Positions 1 to 7,546 of a DNA stretch of 64,000 nt are shown here, piece after piece. The stretch is from SHZL01 sp031362985 (lineage in GTDB: Bacteria; Pseudomonadota; Gammaproteobacteria; Xanthomonadales; SZUA-36). How positions within the stretch are numbered: the first letter of the stretch is position 1; each line of letters begins with the position of its first letter. The DNA is taken from assembly GCA_031362985.1 (NCBI GenBank), contig JANLTO010000027.1, forward strand, positions 1 to 64,000, written 5' to 3'. The notes beneath the pieces were generated by a model. It was not told the origin of the DNA and ran no database searches. It saw nothing but the letters and a program-made list of their open reading frames with translations. Position numbers and translations under genes: made by a program.

Positions 1-1141
1 GTGAATGCGCGACTGGTCTCGCGGGACATGTAGGCCAAAAGCGCCACGGTACCCAGCCCGACACCCAGGTATTCAGCGCTGATCACCACGAACAAGCCGA
101 TTAACGTATGGCCTGCTGTGCTCAGCCACGCAAGGCCGAGAATAGTAAGCATTTGTACGAACCCGAAGATCCACAGGGCGCGATTGATCGAAAGCTTAAG
201 CATGAGCACGCCACCCAGAACGCCACCTGCGATGGACGCCCACAGGGCAGCGACCTTGGCGGTTGAGCCGATCTCCGTATTGCTGAAGCCCATGTCGATG
301 TAAAACGGCGTCTGCAGCGCAACGGCCATGTTGTCACCCAGCTTGTACAGGAACATGAAAGCCAAAATGGCGAGGCCGCCGCGGATGCCGTCACGCGAAA
401 AAAATTCCCGGAAGGGGTCGATCACGGCTGCCCGAAAAGAGTGTGGTGCCAGCGCATCGTCGCTGACCTCGCGAATCACCAGCGTGGTGACCATGCCGAT
501 CGCCATGAACGCTGCGGTAATCCAGAAAACCACATTCCAGGGCACGTGATCCGACAGGATCAGCGCGAGCGCTCCGGGCACCAGCGAAGCGATACGGTAG
601 GCATTGACGAAAATGGAATTACCGGGGCCCAGCTCATCGTCTGCCAGCAACTCGCGGCGATAGGCATCGATCACGATGTCCTGGCTGGCGGAAAACAAGG
701 CAACCAGGAACACAGCACCACGATGGCGCCGAGTGAACGGGCCGGGTCAAACAGGCCGAATGCGCCAATGGTAAAAAAAAGCAGAACCTGAGTTACCAGC
801 GCCCAACCCCTGCGCCTGCCAAGGAAGGGCCAACTGAACCGGTCCATCACGGGGGACCACAGGAACTTCCAGGTATAGGGCAGTGACACCAGCGAGAACA
901 GGCCAATGGTCGCCAGGTCGACGCCGTTGTTGCGCAACCAGGCAGGGACCAGCTGGATCAGCACGTACAGCGGCATTCCCGAGGTAAAACCAATAAACAG
1001 GCACACCAGCATGCGCCGGTTCAACAGGATTTCCCGCCAATTGCGCAGTGGGGCTGGCTGATTCACTGCGGAATGGCTCTCCCCGGACGGATTCACTCCG
1101 GATGGGCTCACTTCAGAATTGCTCACCCCAGAGTTGCTCAC
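1..1141 (-). pseudogene. ampG: AmpG-like muropeptide permease (MFS), frameshifted and running off the window edge
   Basis: The reading matches AmpG-type major facilitator permeases, inner-membrane carriers that import anhydromuropeptides for wall recycling. The N-terminal part (start GTG at 1141) has the family segments GFTSGMPLYVL and FLWSPVMDRF. It goes out of frame near 688-694, where the family motif FSASQDIVIDAYRREL resumes one frame over, as expected from a single missing base in a G/C run. The second frame then stays open to position 1, through YRIASLVPGALALI and LAYMSRETSRAFT. The start overlaps the xth stop by 4 bp (GTGA), so the two are probably co-transcribed. The first 25 residues are a repetitive Ser/Asn/Val-rich extension that may lie upstream of the native start. 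It may be a true pseudogene or an assembly error; the rest of the reading is intact, which favours error or a recent mutation. Confidence 0.8.
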
Positions 1142-1932
1142 CTTGGAATTTTCGGCACAGGAAATTTGTAGTCGTATTCCATGATCAGCGGCGCGTGGTC
1201 GGAAAAGCGCTGATCCTTGTAAATTGAAGCGGAGCGGACAGTGCCGGCCACGCCCGGCGTGGCAACATGGTAGTCAATGCGCCACCCGGTATTGTTGGCC
1301 CACGCCTGACCGCGGTTGGACCACCAGGTGTATTGTTCTTCGCGCTGATCCACCCGCCGGAACACATCTACCCAACCGGCAGTGGTGAACACTTCATCCA
1401 GCCACGCACGTTCCGCTGGAAGAAAACCTGACTGCTTCTGGTTGCCGCGCCAGTTCTTCAGGTCAATTTTCTGGTGAGCAATGTTCCAGTCACCGCAAAT
1501 GATGTACTCCCGACCGTCAGCCACCAGTTCCCGCAAGCGCGGCAGCAGGTAGTCCATGGCCTGGAACTTGATGCCCTGCCGCTCTTCACTGCTGGAACCG
1601 GACTGCAGATACAGCGAGACCACCGACAGATTGCCAAAATCGGCCTGCAGCCAGCGCCCTTCATGATCCATCACGTCCCAGCCCAGGCCATGGTTCACCC
1701 GGTCCGGCTGGCGACGGCTGTAAATGGCGGTGCCGCTGTACCCCGGCTTGAGGGCGTCGTGATAGGAGCAATGGTAGCCTTCAGGGAAGAACATCTTGTC
1801 TTGCAGCTGGTGAATTTGCGCCTTGGTTTCCTGGATGCACACCAGGTCGGGGTCCTGCTCGCGCATCCAGTCGAAAAAGCCCTTGCTGGCAGCGGAGCGG
1901 ATACCGTTGGCGTTTAGCGTAATGATTTTCAT
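1138..1932 (-). CDS. xth: Exodeoxyribonuclease III
   Basis: This 264-residue protein is an exonuclease III/AP endonuclease of the EEP fold, which cuts DNA 5' to abasic sites and degrades 3' ends in base excision repair. Asn7 (LNANGIRS), Glu35 (IQETK), the GDWN motif at 147-150 and the terminal SDHAP motif with Asp245-His246 are the metal-binding and catalytic residues of the family. Its length is typical of bacterial ExoIII. It is divergent from pyrE across about 120 bp and overlaps the downstream permease reading by 4 bp. The symbol xth is used for the family; an exoA label would be equally valid. Confidence 0.95.
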   Translation of the reverse strand: MKIITLNANGIRSAASKGFFDWMREQDPDLVCIQETKAQIHQLQDKMFFPEGYHCSYHDALKPGYSGTAIYSRRQPDRVNHGLGWDVMDHEGRWLQADFGNLSVVSLYLQSGSSSEERQGIKFQAMDYLLPRLRELVADGREYIICGDWNIAHQKIDLKNWRGNQKQSGFLPAERAWLDEVFTTAGWVDVFRRVDQREEQYTWWSNRGQAWANNTGWRIDYHVATPGVAGTVRSASIYKDQRFSDHAPLIMEYDYKFPVPKIPR

Positions 1933-1996
1933 GGGTGCCCGGTTTGGGGGAAATGGATGCTGGCCGTCACAGTGATGGCGGCAAGCATACCGGATG

Positions 1997-2025
1997 TTCT
2001 TTGCTCACCCAAGGCGGGATATACT
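1997..2025 (+). promoter_or_regulatory. Putative pyrE promoter
   Basis: A good -10 hexamer TATACT lies at 2020-2025, 27 bases before the pyrE ATG. The -35 at 17-base spacing (TTCTTT, 1997-2002) is weak. The next start is only a short leader away, so this is the most likely transcription entry for pyrE and the two genes after it. Confidence 0.35.
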
Positions 2026-2051
2026 GGCCACTGTCAGGAAGGGATTCTTCG

Positions 2052-2693
2052 ATGCAGGATTACACGCAAAAATTCTTCCAACTGGCCCTGCACAAGGGCA
2101 TTCTGCGTTTTGGCAAGTTCTCCCTGAAATCCGGCCGCATCTCCCCCTATTTCTTCAATGCCGGTGGGTTCGATGACGGGGCATCCCTGGCACAGCTCAG
2201 CAGTTGCTATGCAGCGGCCATTGCGGCATCGAGGCTGGAATTTGACATGCTGTTTGGTCCTGCCTACAAGGGCATACCGCTGGCCGCTGCCACCGCCATG
2301 GCCTTGCATCTGGGCCACGGGCATAACGTGCCTTTTGCCTATAACCGCAAGGAAGTCAAAGACCACGGTGAAGGCGGAACCATTGTGGGCGCGCCCCTGC
2401 ACGGCCGGGTATTGATCATTGATGATGTCATTTCTGCCGGTACTTCGGTGCGCGAGTCCATTCTCGCCATTCATGCCGCCGGGGCTGAGGTTGCCGGCGT
2501 TGCTATCGCCCTGGATCGCCAGGAGCGCGGCCTTGGGGAATTGTCTGCAGTGCAGGAAGTCCAACGGGATTACGGTGTTCCCTGTGTGGCCATCGCCGCG
2601 CTCGAAGACCTGATCGGCTACCTGGACGCTAATTGCACTGCTGATATCGACCTCCCTGCCATTCATCGCTATCGAGAGCAGTATGGAGTTTGA
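2052..2693 (+). CDS. pyrE: Orotate phosphoribosyltransferase
   Basis: PyrE joins orotate to PRPP to form orotidine 5'-phosphate in pyrimidine synthesis. The 213-residue product has the same length as the E. coli enzyme. It carries the type I PRTase PRPP motif LIIDDVISAGTS near residue 121-132, the catalytic flexible loop KEVKDHGEGG at 100-109 and the N-terminal KSGRISPYFFNAG block. The ATG at 2052 was chosen because homology begins there at MQDYTQ; an upstream in-frame start would add about 39 unrelated residues. pyrF, the next enzyme in the pathway, is encoded 8 kb away at 10695. The DUF4124 gene starts 1 bp after the stop. Confidence 0.96.
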   Translation: MQDYTQKFFQLALHKGILRFGKFSLKSGRISPYFFNAGGFDDGASLAQLSSCYAAAIAASRLEFDMLFGPAYKGIPLAAATAMALHLGHGHNVPFAYNRKEVKDHGEGGTIVGAPLHGRVLIIDDVISAGTSVRESILAIHAAGAEVAGVAIALDRQERGLGELSAVQEVQRDYGVPCVAIAALEDLIGYLDANCTADIDLPAIHRYREQYGV

Positions 2694-2694
2694 T

Positions 2695-3366
2695 ATGAAA
2701 ATCTTGAGCCTGTTTTGCCTGGTATCGAGCCTGGCCATCACCGCCAATGCGCAAGCAGAAGTGTATAAGTGGGTAGACGAGAACGGCGAGGTGCACTACA
2801 GCGAGACCTTGCCTCCGGACTTTCAGGACAAAAAGTTTGACGGTTTGAGCGACGAAGGTGTTACGCAAGAAAAAGACCAAACCCTGACGCCGCCGCCTCC
2901 TCCGCCTTCACTTCCGCCCGACGCCGCAAAAGCGGGGCCAAAAGAATTGCCGCGCGACAAGTCCGGGATGAAACGACCGACGCCTCTGTACACTGACGAA
3001 CAGGTAAAGCAACAACAGGATGGCTTGCTGTTACTGCGCTATGACAGCGAGCGGGAACTCCTCGATGCCATGGAAGTGGAAGTCAAACAACTGGGCTACG
3101 ATGCAGTGCTGCTCAATGGCTCCAGATCCAGCCTCATGGAGGCCTACCGCGGCAACGTTCGCGAAGCAGCCGATACACAACGGGCCGGGCTGGCAGTTGA
3201 ACCGGAGCTGCTGGCGAAGATCAACGACCTGAAACAAAAGCTGGTCAGCAATTCGGCCACACTGGCTACGCTCAAAGCCAGGGAAGAAGAGATACGCCAG
3301 AAATTTGAAAGTGAGCTGGCAACCTACCGAAAGCTGTCAGCCGAAACTGCTGCACACCCACCCTAA
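2695..3366 (+). CDS. DUF4124 domain-containing secreted protein
   Basis: The protein is 223 residues long and of unknown function. It opens with a signal peptide (MKILSLFCLVSSLAITANAQA) followed at once by a DUF4124 module, recognisable from VYKWVDENGEVHYSETLP, a short beta domain common in exported gammaproteobacterial proteins. A Pro-rich linker with six consecutive prolines follows, then a long Glu/Lys/Leu-rich region predicted to form coiled coil. The ATG at 2695 was taken because it opens the signal peptide; it lies 1 bp after the pyrE stop, so translational coupling with pyrE is likely. A periplasmic scaffold role is possible but is only an inference. Confidence 0.8.
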   Translation: MKILSLFCLVSSLAITANAQAEVYKWVDENGEVHYSETLPPDFQDKKFDGLSDEGVTQEKDQTLTPPPPPPSLPPDAAKAGPKELPRDKSGMKRPTPLYTDEQVKQQQDGLLLLRYDSERELLDAMEVEVKQLGYDAVLLNGSRSSLMEAYRGNVREAADTQRAGLAVEPELLAKINDLKQKLVSNSATLATLKAREEEIRQKFESELATYRKLSAETAAHPP

Positions 3367-3390
3367 GCCGCCTGACTTCCCTATGTAACC

Positions 3391-4155
3391 ATGTATACCC
3401 GCTGCCCGGCCTGCCATACCGTCCATCCGGTCAATGCCGAATTGCTGGTCCGTGGCGGCGGTAAATTCCGCTGTGGCAAGTGCCGCAAAGTCAGTAATGC
3501 ACTGGAGGCTTTGTTTGACCAATGGCCGGAGGCCAGCCAACAGAGCGCCCCTGCGGGTGATCTGCCGGAATTGGGTATTACACTGTCATTCAACACCAGC
3601 GGCGAAAAATCGGCCAACCCGGATGGCGCTTCTCCCGGGAACGACACGGAGTCTGACCCGGCCAGCCTCGACTTTCCGGGAAGGGCATGGTTAAGGGTTC
3701 TATGGATAGCTGCCGGCCTGGTATTGATACTGGTTTCCGGGATTTACCTGGCGGTGTTTTTTCAACTTCCCGCGCTGCAGCACCTGCTCTTGCAACCCAC
3801 ACTGATCAGCCTGGGAATCAAGCCAGCCACGGTTGTTTCTGCCGGTATTGGCACGGAAAAAATCGAACTGCTGGCGCGGACATTGAAGCCCCATCCCTCG
3901 CGCCCTGGCGTGCTGCTGTTGACTGCCAGTATTGTCAGCCGCGCCAATGGACGGCAACCCTACCCGGATGTCGATGTCAGCTTGGTGGATATTCGCGGGC
4001 AGCGCCTGTCGCGCAAGTTATTCAAACCAGGCGACTACCTGACCAGCAGTGCGGAGTTACGCTCGGGCATGGCACCCGGGGCCCACCTTACATTCTCCCT
4101 GGAGATCGAAGACCCGGGCAACGACGCGACCGGTTTCGAACTGCAATTCCATTAA
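3391..4155 (+). CDS. DUF3426 protein with N-terminal zinc ribbon
   Basis: This 254-residue protein begins with an MJ0042-type zinc ribbon: Cys5-x2-Cys8 and Cys28-x2-Cys31. After a low-complexity linker there is one transmembrane helix at about 102-124 and a C-terminal periplasmic DUF3426 domain (about 140-254, with RANGRQPYPDVDVSLVDIRGQ). It is predicted to be a single-pass inner-membrane protein with a cytoplasmic metal site. In many gammaproteobacteria this family sits between prmA and dusB-fis, and here it lies just upstream of fis, so the neighbourhood is only partly conserved. Its function is not established. Confidence 0.85.
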   Translation: MYTRCPACHTVHPVNAELLVRGGGKFRCGKCRKVSNALEALFDQWPEASQQSAPAGDLPELGITLSFNTSGEKSANPDGASPGNDTESDPASLDFPGRAWLRVLWIAAGLVLILVSGIYLAVFFQLPALQHLLLQPTLISLGIKPATVVSAGIGTEKIELLARTLKPHPSRPGVLLLTASIVSRANGRQPYPDVDVSLVDIRGQRLSRKLFKPGDYLTSSAELRSGMAPGAHLTFSLEIEDPGNDATGFELQFH

Positions 4156-4186
4156 GGAAACTCTGATCTATTCAGAGCTTCCTTAA
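4152..4186. repeat. Solo imperfect palindrome between DUF3426 gene and fis
   Basis: The arms TTAAGGAA (4152-4159) and TTCCTTAA (4179-4186), then CTCTGA (4161-4166) and TCAGAG (4172-4177), pair into a 14-bp stem with one A/C mismatch and a 5-base loop TCTAT. It includes the DUF3426 stop codon. There is no T tract, so it is not a classic terminator. The arms GGAAACTCTGA/TCAGAGCTTCC closely match the ends of the composite repeat at 59692-60181. Confidence 0.7.
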
Positions 4187-4305
4187 TTGAAAACTCGGTG
4201 AAACCGGAGAATTTGCGCCAAGCCGGTGCGCACTCCTGCCATGGGTTGTGGTAGGGTTACACGTTCGAGCCAACAAAAATAGTTTCCGCACAAAAGCCAG
4301 CAAAA

Positions 4306-4581
4306 ATGACCAGAGAAACCGAACACACCACCCCGCTCAGAAAGAATGTTCAGCATGCCATCCGGCGCTACCTGGAAGACATGGGGCAGTGCCAGACCGA
4401 AAGTCTGTACCAAACCCTGTTAGCTGAGATCGAGCCTCCCCTGATTGAAGAAGTACTGCGCTACACACACGGCAACCAGTCGCAGACCGCCCGTATCCTG
4501 GGAATTACCCGCAATACCTTGCGTGCCAAGCTGAGCCGCTACGACATCGCTGTCACTAATGGCAAGCACTGGCCTGCCTGA
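4306..4581 (+). CDS. fis: DNA-binding protein Fis
   Basis: Fis is a small homodimeric nucleoid protein that bends DNA and regulates growth-rate-dependent genes. The 91-residue product ends in the characteristic helix-turn-helix NQSQTARILGITRNTLRAKLSRY (about 57-79), preceded by the dimerisation helices (EPPLIEEVLRYTHG). It starts 18 bp ahead of the purH start region, and the fis-purH-purD order is a conserved gammaproteobacterial block. dusB, which normally precedes fis in this lineage, is absent; a 150-bp gap with a palindrome lies there instead. fis here may have its own promoter within 4190-4300. Confidence 0.93.
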   Translation: MTRETEHTTPLRKNVQHAIRRYLEDMGQCQTESLYQTLLAEIEPPLIEEVLRYTHGNQSQTARILGITRNTLRAKLSRYDIAVTNGKHWPA

Positions 4582-4599
4582 CCTGGCAGTGCATGGCAT

Positions 4600-6204
4600 A
4601 TGAACGACCACACGTTGCCCACGCCCAGGCTGGCCCTGATCAGCGTTTCAGACAAGGACGGAATTGTTGAGTTTGCCACCCGGCTGGTAGCGCTGGGGTT
4701 TGCGCTACTGAGTACAGGCGGCACCGCAAAGCACCTGGCTGAATCCGGGCTTGAAGTTACGGAAGTTTCCGACTACACCGGGTTTCCAGAAATCATGGGA
4801 GGGCGGGTAAAAACCCTGCATCCGCGTATTCACGGTGGATTGCTGGGCCGTGCAGGCACCGATAATGCGGTCATGTCCGGGCAGGACATTCCGCGCATCG
4901 AACTGGCAGTGATCAACCTGTATCCCTTTGACCAGGTCACTCGTGAGCCCGGTTGCAGCCTGGAAACAGCCATTGAAAACATCGATATTGGCGGACCTGC
5001 AATGGTGCGTTCCGCCGCAAAAAACTACGCCTCGGTGGGGGTAGTGACCTCAAAGGACCAGTATGCGCAGGTGCTGACTGAACTGGAGAGTAATGGATGT
5101 CAAATAAGTCTGCAGTATCGCTTTGAACTGGCGGTAGCGGCCTTCAATCGCATTGCGCAGTATGACGCAGCCATCAGTTCCTGGCTTTCTGCCTTGACGC
5201 CACAAGGAAAGCGCATGGCCTTTCCGCGCCAGACCAATCTGTGCTTCCGGAAAATCATGGATTTGCGCTACGGCGAAAACCCACACCAGCAGGCTGCGTG
5301 GTACGGCGACCTGAATCCGGAGGGCAACCTGGATGCGCAGGAATCGAGCCTGTCCGCAGCCCGGCAATTGCAGGGCAAGGAATTGTCGTTCAATAACATT
5401 GCAGACGCGGATGCTGCCTGGGCCTGCGTCATGCAGTTTTCCGCACCTGCCTGCGTCATCGTCAAACATGCCAACCCCTGCGGAGTGGCGGTGTCTGTTG
5501 ATTTGCTGGATGCGTACGACAAAGCCTGGGCAACGGATGCTACGTCCGCTTTCGGCGGCATTATTGCGTTCAATGAGGTGGTCGATGAGAGGACGGCAAA
5601 GGCCCTGCTCGAACGCCAGTTCGTCGAAGTACTGCTGGCCCCCGGGTATGCCAGCGTAGCGCTACAAGCCCTGGCACGCAAACCCAACGTACGGGTGCTG
5701 AGTATCGGGCCATGCAAATCAATGGGCAAGCTGGAGCCGCAGCTGGATTTCAAAAGAGTCAGCGGTGGACTGCTGGTGCAAACTGCAGACCTGGCACACG
5801 TGCAGCAAGCGGATTGCCGCGTCGTGAGTAAACGACCGCCAGGCGATGCACTGTGGAATGATCTCCTGTTTGCCTGGAAAGTAGCAAAGATGGTCAAGTC
5901 CAATGCCATCGTGTACGCCGGCGCCGGCCGCACTCTGGGCATTGGTGCCGGCCAGATGAGCCGGGTCGATGCCACGCGCATTGCGCGCTGGAAGGCAGCG
6001 GAAGCAGGCCTGGACCTGGCGCAAAGCGTCATGGCATCGGATGCATTTTTTCCTTTTCGTGACGGCATCGACACCGCTGCCGAAGCCGGCATCGCAGGTG
6101 TCATCCAGCCCGGCGGTTCTATGCGCGACGAAGAAGTTATTGCCGCTGCTGACGAGCACGATCTCGTGATGGTCTTCACCGGCATACGGCATTTCAGGCA
6201 TTGA
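4600..6204 (+). CDS. purH: Bifunctional AICAR transformylase / IMP cyclohydrolase
   Basis: PurH carries out the last two steps of IMP synthesis: formylation of AICAR, then ring closure. The 534-residue protein shows the N-terminal cyclohydrolase (MGS-like) fold with ALISVSDKDGIVEFA, STGGTAKHL and GGRVKTLHPRIHGG, and the C-terminal transformylase domain with the catalytic Lys289-His290 in VKHANPCGVA and the IGAGQMSRVDATRIA block. Length and both active sites are complete. It lies 18 bp after fis and 36 bp before purD, so the three are probably one operon. Confidence 0.97.
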   Translation: MNDHTLPTPRLALISVSDKDGIVEFATRLVALGFALLSTGGTAKHLAESGLEVTEVSDYTGFPEIMGGRVKTLHPRIHGGLLGRAGTDNAVMSGQDIPRIELAVINLYPFDQVTREPGCSLETAIENIDIGGPAMVRSAAKNYASVGVVTSKDQYAQVLTELESNGCQISLQYRFELAVAAFNRIAQYDAAISSWLSALTPQGKRMAFPRQTNLCFRKIMDLRYGENPHQQAAWYGDLNPEGNLDAQESSLSAARQLQGKELSFNNIADADAAWACVMQFSAPACVIVKHANPCGVAVSVDLLDAYDKAWATDATSAFGGIIAFNEVVDERTAKALLERQFVEVLLAPGYASVALQALARKPNVRVLSIGPCKSMGKLEPQLDFKRVSGGLLVQTADLAHVQQADCRVVSKRPPGDALWNDLLFAWKVAKMVKSNAIVYAGAGRTLGIGAGQMSRVDATRIARWKAAEAGLDLAQSVMASDAFFPFRDGIDTAAEAGIAGVIQPGGSMRDEEVIAAADEHDLVMVFTGIRHFRH

Positions 6205-6240
6205 AGCGCGCTTGAAAAGACTGGGCCTGAGGAGACCTGC

Positions 6241-7542
6241 ATGAAGGTATTGATTATTGGAGGCGGTGGGCGCGAGCATGCGCTGGCATGGAAAGTGGCG
6301 CAGTCCGTGACAGTCGACCGGGTATACGTGGCACCCGGCAATGCCGGAACTGCCCTGGAAGAGAAAACAGAAAATGTTGCGATTGCCGCCAATGACCTCG
6401 ATGGCCTGCTGGGGTTTGCCCGCTCACAGGGGATAGGCCTGACCATCGTCGGGCCGGAAGATCCGCTGGTGCTGGGCATAGTCGATCGATTCCAGGCTGC
6501 AGGCCTTGCCTGTTTTGGACCCAGCGCGGCTGCTGCACGACTGGAAGGTTCAAAAGCCTTTGCCAAGGCCTTCATGGGCCGCCACAACATTCCTACCGCA
6601 CGTTACGGTGAGTTTACCGATGTCGATGAAGCTGTCGCCTTCATACGCCGGCACGGCGCGGATCAACCGGGGACACCCATAGTGGTCAAGGCCGATGGCC
6701 TCGCCGCTGGCAAAGGAGTGATCGTGGCGCATGACCCGCTGCAGGCAGAGGCGGCCGTGCTGGACATGCTGGCGGGTAATGTCTATGGGGAAGCCGGACA
6801 CCGCGTCATCGTCGAGCAGTTTCTTGAAGGTGAAGAGGCCAGTTTCATCGTGATGGCGGACGGGAAAAACGTACTCGCTCTTGCCACGTCGCAGGATCAC
6901 AAGGCCGTGGGTGACGGCGACACCGGCCCCAACACCGGCGGCATGGGGGCGTATTCGCCTGCCCCCGTAGTTACTGCTAACTTGCACCGCCGGGTCATGC
7001 GCGAGGTTATTCAACCTGCCATAGACGGCATGGCAGCCGAGGGGCATCCCTTTCGAGGTTTTCTCTACGCCGGGTTGATGATTTCACCCGATGGCGGCTT
7101 CAAGGTGCTGGAATTCAACGTGCGCTTTGGCGACCCCGAAACCCAACCCGTCCTGATGCGGCTGAAATCTGACCTGGTCGAGCTCTGTCTGGCCGCGCTG
7201 GACCAGCAACTTGACCTGCATGAGGCACTGTGGGACCCGCGGCCGAGTCTCGGCGTGGTAATGGCGGCAGGTGGCTATCCCGGCCGTTACAGCGGGGGCG
7301 ATGTGATCTGCGGTCTCGATCAGCCGCTGCCGGGCGATGTGAAGGTATTCCTTGCCGGTGCAGCACAAACTGCGGCAGGTATCGCCACACGCGGCGGTCG
7401 CGTGCTGTGTGTATGCGCGCTGGGCGACTCGGTCGCTGCGGCACAGAAGTCAGCCTATGCCGCTTGTGCAAACATCCACTGGAAGGATGCTTTCTACCGC
7501 AAAGACATTGGTTGCCGCGCCATTGCCCGGGAAAACCACTGA
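6241..7542 (+). CDS. purD: Phosphoribosylamine-glycine ligase (GAR synthetase)
   Basis: PurD ligates glycine to 5-phosphoribosylamine in purine synthesis. The 433-residue protein begins with the family signature MKVLIIGGGGREHALAWK, then the ATP-grasp domain (VVKADGLAAGKGV) and the late signature KVLEFNVRFGDPETQ. Length matches the family. The stop is 4 bp before the uvrD ATG, giving tight coupling to that helicase gene. Confidence 0.97.
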   Translation: MKVLIIGGGGREHALAWKVAQSVTVDRVYVAPGNAGTALEEKTENVAIAANDLDGLLGFARSQGIGLTIVGPEDPLVLGIVDRFQAAGLACFGPSAAAARLEGSKAFAKAFMGRHNIPTARYGEFTDVDEAVAFIRRHGADQPGTPIVVKADGLAAGKGVIVAHDPLQAEAAVLDMLAGNVYGEAGHRVIVEQFLEGEEASFIVMADGKNVLALATSQDHKAVGDGDTGPNTGGMGAYSPAPVVTANLHRRVMREVIQPAIDGMAAEGHPFRGFLYAGLMISPDGGFKVLEFNVRFGDPETQPVLMRLKSDLVELCLAALDQQLDLHEALWDPRPSLGVVMAAGGYPGRYSGGDVICGLDQPLPGDVKVFLAGAAQTAAGIATRGGRVLCVCALGDSVAAAQKSAYAACANIHWKDAFYRKDIGCRAIARENH

Positions 7543-7546
7543 CCCG

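Noticed and set aside
4152..4186. Rho-independent terminator after the DUF3426 gene
   Set aside because: The stem is strong but no T tract follows in either direction, so it is described as a repeat palindrome.
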